Shown here: in pieces, positions 23,600-27,502 of the stretch
Numbering within the stretch: position 1 is the stretch's first letter
Layout of the letters: every line of letters begins with the position of its first letter
Source: PALSA-926 sp964476835
Lineage (GTDB): Bacteria; Pseudomonadota; Alphaproteobacteria; Micavibrionales; UBA2020
Length of the DNA: 27,502 nt
Assembly (NCBI GenBank): GCA_964476835.1
Contig: CAYZCE010000026.1
Coordinates: forward strand, 1-27,502
Direction of reading: 5' to 3'
Notes under the pieces: model-generated
What the model was told of the DNA's origin: nothing
Databases searched by the model: none
The model's input: only the letters and a program-made list of their open reading frames with translations
Program-made: the position numbers and the translations under genes

Positions 23600-24936
23600 T
23601 GCCCAAAAAAACCAAAAGCACGTTCGGCGGAAGGGTCAAGAGATACGCGAAAGTCTCTGCCGCCGCAGGCGGGCTTGCGGCCAAGCTGGCCGGGCAAAAA
23701 TATCTCGGCATCGACATCAATAAGCCTGCGCACGCCAAGGCGCTGATGGAAACGCTGGGCAACCTCAAGGGCCCGTTGCTGAAAATCGCACAGCTGCTCG
23801 CCGCCATTCCCGAAGCCCTGCCGCCCGAATACGCGATGGAGCTGCAAAAGCTGCAGTCGCAAGCCCCGTCGATGGGCTGGAACTTCGTGCGCCGCCGCAT
23901 GGACGCCGAACTGGGCCCGAACTGGGAAAAGAAGTTCAAGACTTTCGGCCATGACGCCGCGGCCGCCGCCTCGCTCGGGCAGGTGCACAAGGCCGTGACG
24001 CCCGCCGGCGAGACCGTCGCGTGCAAGCTGCAATACCCGGACATGGAATCAGCGATCGAGGCGGACTTGCGCCAGTTCGGCCTCTTCATGCGCGCCTTCG
24101 AATCTTTTGACCGCGCCGTCTCGACAACCGAGATCCGCGAAGAGATCGCCGCGCGCCTGCAAGAGGAACTCGACTACGATCTTGAGGCGAAACACGCTGC
24201 GCTTTACAGCTTCATGCTTGCGGATGAGAAAGCCGTGCACGTGCCGAAAGTCATCCCCGCGCTCTCGACCGCGCGCCTGCTGACGTCGGAATGGGTCGAC
24301 GGCGTGCCGCTGACCGACTACGCGAAAGCCCCGCAGGCGACGCGCAACGCACTCGCGCTCAACTTGTTCCGCGCGTGGTACGTGCCGCTCTACGGCTACG
24401 GCGTCATCCACGGCGACCCGCACCCCGGCAACTATTCGGCGCGCAAGGACCTCAGCATCAACCTGATGGATTTCGGCTGCGTGCGCGTCTTCCCGCCCAG
24501 CTTCGTCGATGGCGTCATCACGCTCTACCGCGCGCTGCAAAACGGCGACGACGCCATGGCCGTCTCGGCTTATGAAAGCTGGGGCTTCAAGAAGCTCAAC
24601 AAGGCGACGCTCAACGCGCTCAACACCTGGGCGCGCTTCCTCTATGGCCCCGTGCTCGACGACAAGGTGCGCCCGATCGGCGTCGTCAAAGGCGGCGTCT
24701 ACGGCCGCGAGATCGCGCACGAGGTGCACCAGGAACTCCGCAAGGCCGGCGGCGTCACCCCGCCGCGCGAATTCGTGTTTATGGATCGCGCCGCGCTCGG
24801 CCTCGGCTCAGTCTTCCTGCACCTGAAGGCGGAAGTGAACTGGCACCGCCTGTTCAACGAGCTGATCGAGGGCTTCGATGTCCGGCAACTGGAAAAACGC
24901 CAGAAGGCCGCGCTCAAGAAGTTCGACCTCGCCTAA
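23599..24936 (+). CDS. ABC1/UbiB-family atypical protein kinase
   Basis: The protein belongs to the ABC1/ADCK/UbiB group, atypical kinase-like ATPases linked to ubiquinone biosynthesis and membrane lipids. Motifs, in order over 445 residues: NLKGPLLKIAQLLA (variant of the KxGQ motif, about 55-68), the Ala-rich loop AAAASLGQVH (121-130, replacing the usual P-loop), VACKLQYP with the conserved Lys 143, the EELDYDLEA segment (about 189-197), HGDPHPGN (271-278), and DFG (291-293). No C-terminal membrane anchor of the E. coli UbiB type is visible. The ATG overlaps the clpP stop (TGATG), so translation is coupled. Whether it acts in quinone synthesis or regulates something else is unknown; no ubi genes are nearby. 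Confidence 0.9.
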   Translation: MPKKTKSTFGGRVKRYAKVSAAAGGLAAKLAGQKYLGIDINKPAHAKALMETLGNLKGPLLKIAQLLAAIPEALPPEYAMELQKLQSQAPSMGWNFVRRRMDAELGPNWEKKFKTFGHDAAAAASLGQVHKAVTPAGETVACKLQYPDMESAIEADLRQFGLFMRAFESFDRAVSTTEIREEIAARLQEELDYDLEAKHAALYSFMLADEKAVHVPKVIPALSTARLLTSEWVDGVPLTDYAKAPQATRNALALNLFRAWYVPLYGYGVIHGDPHPGNYSARKDLSINLMDFGCVRVFPPSFVDGVITLYRALQNGDDAMAVSAYESWGFKKLNKATLNALNTWARFLYGPVLDDKVRPIGVVKGGVYGREIAHEVHQELRKAGGVTPPREFVFMDRAALGLGSVFLHLKAEVNWHRLFNELIEGFDVRQLEKRQKAALKKFDLA

Positions 24937-24944
24937 GACGAGAT

Positions 24945-24973
24945 TTGTCGGCCTTGCCCGAACCTGCTACACT
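24945..24973 (+). promoter_or_regulatory. Promoter of the pnt operon
   Basis: TTGTCG (24945-24950) and TACACT (24968-24973) are 17 bases apart, each matching 4 of 6 consensus bases. A strong ACAGGAG ribosome-binding site follows before the ATG at 24997. Confidence 0.45.
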
Positions 24974-24996
24974 CTCCCCCACAGGAGAGTCCCGCC

Positions 24997-26091
24997 ATGA
25001 AAATCTTCATCGCCAAGGAAACCGCCACCGCCGAGACCCGCGTCGCCGCATCGCCGGAGACGGTCAAGAAACTGATCGCCCTCGGCGCGACGGTCACGGT
25101 CGCCAGTGGCGCAGGCGCAGCGGCTTCGTTCACCGACGACATGTATAAGGCGGCGGGCGCTGCCATCGGCACGCCAGCGGATGCCGACATCATCCTCTGC
25201 GTGCGCGCACCGGACGACAGTTCCGCTTTCAAGAGAGGCGCGCTGCTCATCGGCATGCTGGCGCCCTATCAGAACAAGGACAAAATCAAGGCTTACGCGA
25301 GCCAAGGCCTCACCGCCGTGGCGATGGAACTGGTGCCGCGTATCACGCGTGCGCAGGCGATGGACGTGCTGTCCAGTCAGGCAAGCCTTGCCGGATATCG
25401 TGCCGTGCTCGAGGCCTCGTATGAATTCAGCCGGGGCTTTCCGCTGATGATGACGGCGGCGGGAACGGTGCCCGCCGCGAAGGTCTTCGTGATGGGCGCG
25501 GGCGTCGCAGGCCTTCAGGCCATCGCCACCGCCCGCCGCCTCGGCGCGCAAGTCTCCGCGACCGACGTGCGCGCGGCGGCGAAAGAGCAAGTGGAATCCC
25601 TCGGCGCGACCTTCGTCTGGGCGGAGACCGGCGGCGAAGGCACCGGCGGCTACGCGAAAGAACTGTCCGACGAGGATAAGCAGAAGCAGGCCGCGCTGGT
25701 TGCTGAAACCATCAAGAAACAAGACATCGTCATCACCACCGCCCTGATCCCCGGCAAAAAAGCACCCGTCCTCGTCAGCGCCGAAATGGTGCAATCGATG
25801 AAACCCGGCGCAGTCATCGTCGACCTGGCCGCGGAAGCGGGCGGCAACTGCGCCCTGACCAAGCCCGGCGAGGTCGCCACCATGAACGGCGTGACAATCG
25901 TCGGCCACCTTAACCTGCCCGGCCGCATCGCGACGGACGCCTCGGCGCTCTATGCGCGCAACCTGCTTAGCTTCCTCACCACCTTCTTCGACAAGGAAAA
26001 GAAGGCGGTCATCCTCAATCCCGACGACGAGATCGTCAAGGCCGCCTGCCTCGCCCGCGACGGCGCCGTGATACATCCGGGGTTCCAATGA
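24997..26091 (+). CDS. pntAA: NAD(P) transhydrogenase alpha subunit, part 1 (domain I)
   Basis: This is the soluble NAD(H)-binding subunit of the proton-translocating transhydrogenase, which reduces NADP+ with NADH using the proton gradient. The 364-residue product starts MKIFIAKETATAETRVAASP, like alanine dehydrogenase and PntA, and has the Rossmann loop VFVMGAGVAGLQAIATARRLG followed by the acidic TDVR, and the mobile-loop region after it. It ends before the membrane part, which is encoded separately downstream, as in Rhodospirillum rubrum. ATG 24997 has GGAG about 10 bases upstream. The stop TGA (26089-26091) overlaps an ATG (26088) that opens a small reading frame inside a REP-like insert leading to pntAB. 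Confidence 0.96.
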   Translation: MKIFIAKETATAETRVAASPETVKKLIALGATVTVASGAGAAASFTDDMYKAAGAAIGTPADADIILCVRAPDDSSAFKRGALLIGMLAPYQNKDKIKAYASQGLTAVAMELVPRITRAQAMDVLSSQASLAGYRAVLEASYEFSRGFPLMMTAAGTVPAAKVFVMGAGVAGLQAIATARRLGAQVSATDVRAAAKEQVESLGATFVWAETGGEGTGGYAKELSDEDKQKQAALVAETIKKQDIVITTALIPGKKAPVLVSAEMVQSMKPGAVIVDLAAEAGGNCALTKPGEVATMNGVTIVGHLNLPGRIATDASALYARNLLSFLTTFFDKEKKAVILNPDDEIVKAACLARDGAVIHPGFQ

Positions 26092-26249
26092 ATAATCGTG
26101 CTAACTCCCTCTCCCTCCGGGAGAGGGCTGGAGTGAGGGACGACGCAATGCCCGACACAGACAAAGCGGCGCCATCAAACGCCCCACCCCTTCATCCCTC
26201 ACCCCGACCCTCTCCCGAAGGGAGAGGGAGAAAAGGAGCCGCCCCATGA
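26088..26249 (+). CDS. Micro-ORF of 53 codons spanning a REP-like insert between pntAA and pntAB
   Basis: An open frame starts at the ATG overlapping the pntAA stop (ATGA) and ends with a TGA overlapping the pntAB start (ATGA). It is built almost entirely from two inverted REP-like units, whose translations are SLSLRERAGVR and SPRPSPEGRGR, peptides typical of translated REP elements and unlikely to fold. The frame is probably not a functional protein, but it could carry ribosomes from pntAA to pntAB and so preserve translational coupling across the insert. No Shine-Dalgarno of its own is needed if coupled. pntAB also has AAAGGAG upstream, so coupling is not essential. Confidence 0.35.
   Translation: MNNRANSLSLRERAGVRDDAMPDTDKAAPSNAPPLHPSPRPSPEGRGRKGAAP
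26106..26140 (+). repeat. REP-like 35-bp unit, first copy
   Basis: A 35-base unit consisting of a hairpin half (CCCTCTCCC, loop, GGGAGAGGG) and a tail ending GTGAGGGA. It is inverted with respect to the second copy at 26195-26229 and differs from it at only a few positions. This type of dispersed palindromic repeat is known from many proteobacteria. Confidence 0.85.
26195..26229 (-). repeat. REP-like 35-bp unit, second copy (inverted)
   Basis: Reverse orientation of the unit at 26106-26140, with 54 bases between the two. Together they form a long, imperfect palindrome. Its hairpin half is identical to the element at 14598-14617. No transposase of the REP-associated (RAYT) type is in the window. 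Confidence 0.85.
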
Positions 26250-26542
26250 CCGCCCCGTTCTTCGTCACCGGACTGACCGTTTTCGTCCTCGCCTGCTTCG
26301 TCGGCTATTACGTGGTGTGGCGCGTAACGCCAGCGCTGCACTCGCCGCTGATGGCCATTACCAACGCAATCTCCTCCGTCATCATCGTCGGCGCCATCGT
26401 CGCGGCGGGGCCGGATGCGGGCAGCGCGTCGAGCTGGCTGGGCTTCGGCGCCATCGTGCTGGCTTCCATCAACATCTTCGGCGGATTTATCGTCACGCGG
26501 CGCATGCTGCGCATGTTCGCCTCTAAAAAGAAAAAAGGGTAA
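26246..26542 (+). CDS. pntAB: NAD(P) transhydrogenase alpha subunit, part 2 (membrane domain)
   Basis: The 98-residue protein is the membrane part of the alpha subunit, with three hydrophobic helices (about 4-26, 32-55 and 65-88) and a basic C-terminal end (ASKKKKG). The segment PALHSPLMAITNAISSVIIVGA is the family's conserved core. Together with the beta subunit it forms the proton channel (domain II). It starts in an ATGA overlap with the micro-ORF in the REP-like insert and ends 3 bases before pntB. AAAGGAG is 8 bases upstream. Confidence 0.95.
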   Translation: MTAPFFVTGLTVFVLACFVGYYVVWRVTPALHSPLMAITNAISSVIIVGAIVAAGPDAGSASSWLGFGAIVLASINIFGGFIVTRRMLRMFASKKKKG

Positions 26543-26545
26543 GTC

Positions 26546-27502
26546 ATGGACGCGACACTCTCGACGCTGGCCTATCTGGTCTCTTCCGTCTGCTGCATCA
26601 TGGCGCTGCGCGGGCTTTCCGGCCCCGACACCGCGCGCGGCGGGCTGTTCTTCGGCATCGGCGGCATGGCACTCGCCGTCGTCACCACCATCCTGCTGCC
26701 GCAGGTACATTCTTACGGCCTGATCGCGCTCGGCCTTTTCATCGGCGGCGCCATCGGCGCGGTCATCGCGCATAAAATCGAGATGACCGCCCTGCCGCAG
26801 CTGGTCGCGGCGTTCCACAGCCTCGTCGGCCTGGCCGCCGTGCTGATCGCGGCGGCGGCCTTCCTCAACCCCGAAGCCTACGGCATCGCGGGCGAGGCCG
26901 GCATCCACACCGGCAGCCTGATCGAGATGAGCCTCGGCGTCGCCGTCGGCGCGATCACCTTCACGGGATCGCTGGTGGCCTTCGGCAAGCTGCAGGGCTT
27001 CGTCACCGGCAAGCCGGTCACCTTCCCGCTGCAACACAAGCTGAACGCGCTGCTGGGCGCGGGGCTGGTGCTGCTGGTCGCCCTGCTCTGCGTCACGCAA
27101 ATCCCGGCGGCGTTCTGGGGGATCATCGCGATTGCGCTGGCGCTCGGCATCCTCGTCATCATCCCGATCGGCGGCGCGGACATGCCGGTGATCGTCTCCA
27201 TGCTCAACAGCTATTCGGGCTGGGCGGCGGCGGGCATCGGCTTCACGCTGCAGAACAACCTGCTGATCGTCGTCGGCGCGCTGGTGGGTGCGAGCGGCGC
27301 GATCCTCAGCTACATCATGTGCAAGGGCATGAACCGCTCGTTCATGAGCGTCATCCTCGGCGGCTTCGGCGGCGAGGCAGCCTGCGCGTCCGCCGCGTCG
27401 CACGGCGACAAGCAGGTCAAGACCGGCTCGGCGGAAGACGCCGCCTTCATCCTCAAGAACGCCTCCTCCGTCATCATCGTGCCCGGCTACGGCATGGCGG
27501 TG
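26546..27502 (+). CDS. pntB: NAD(P) transhydrogenase beta subunit, N-terminal part
   Basis: PntB carries the rest of the membrane domain and the NADP(H)-binding domain III. The 319 codons present give eight or nine hydrophobic helices with the conserved MTALPQLVAAFHSLVGLAAV and MPVIVSMLNSYSGWAAAGIG segments (the His and Asn being known proton-path residues), then the start of domain III. The window ends in IIVPGYGMAV, the Gly-rich loop that begins the NADP(H) site. The frame is intact to the right edge, so about a third of the protein is missing. It is the third gene of the operon. Confidence 0.96.
   Translation, partial: MDATLSTLAYLVSSVCCIMALRGLSGPDTARGGLFFGIGGMALAVVTTILLPQVHSYGLIALGLFIGGAIGAVIAHKIEMTALPQLVAAFHSLVGLAAVLIAAAAFLNPEAYGIAGEAGIHTGSLIEMSLGVAVGAITFTGSLVAFGKLQGFVTGKPVTFPLQHKLNALLGAGLVLLVALLCVTQIPAAFWGIIAIALALGILVIIPIGGADMPVIVSMLNSYSGWAAAGIGFTLQNNLLIVVGALVGASGAILSYIMCKGMNRSFMSVILGGFGGEAACASAASHGDKQVKTGSAEDAAFILKNASSVIIVPGYGMAV

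Noticed and set aside
26106..26229. Inverted repeats as ends of an insertion sequence
   Set aside because: Only 54 bases lie between the units, no transposase and no target-site duplication are seen; a REP-like pair fits better.

Overview
The window is a GC-rich, densely packed chromosomal stretch from an alphaproteobacterium. The main pointer is the three-gene NAD(P) transhydrogenase at the right end (alpha subunit split into two polypeptides, then beta), the layout known from Rhodospirillum rubrum. A FecR-domain surface protein of a type I recall from alphaproteobacteria, and the DnaK, GrpE, ClpP and LysRS sequences, agree with that. I cannot name the genus; a Rhodospirillales- or Micavibrio-like lineage is a guess. 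I see no rRNA, tRNA, CRISPR array, transposase or phage genes, and no gene-free stretch longer than about 205 bases.

Layout. 1-2143 (minus strand) is a heat-shock block: grpE, a proline iminopeptidase gene overlapping its end, then dnaK running off the left edge. A sigma-32-like promoter precedes grpE, and a separate sigma-70-like promoter lies at the end of pip in front of dnaK. 2210-2839 (minus) is an unrecognised 209-residue protein with a strong promoter. 2988-6652 (plus) carries aroC, sppA and a HAD phosphatase, closed by a bidirectional terminator. 6717-8319 (minus) holds a deoxynucleoside kinase and a lytic-transglycosylase-like protein. 8525-11955 (plus) is an exported-protein region: two small signal-peptide proteins, each followed by an almost identical terminator hairpin, and a 762-residue FecR/RTX-like protein. 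12057-14590 is an acyl-CoA dehydrogenase plus an esterase. lysS (minus) is divergent from a membrane protein with an HExxH motif (16261-17316). Then come a DinG-type iron-sulfur helicase convergent with rsmD, two cysteine-rich secreted proteins (20839-22652), clpP fused translationally to an ABC1/UbiB kinase gene, and pntAA-pntAB-pntB, which runs off the right edge.

Most genes are housekeeping: proteostasis (grpE, dnaK, clpP, sppA), the shikimate pathway, translation (lysS, rsmD), DNA repair or replication support and redox balance. The most unusual items are: a pair of inverted 35-bp REP-like units inside the transhydrogenase operon, which creates a 53-codon reading frame overlapping both neighbours by ATGA; a dnaK leader whose hairpin loop can pair with the Shine-Dalgarno region; the HExxH membrane protein; the two-gene cysteine-rich secreted cassette; and the Lys-rich-tailed ClpP coupled to an ABC1 kinase. 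All assignments come from reading motifs by eye; no database search was run.
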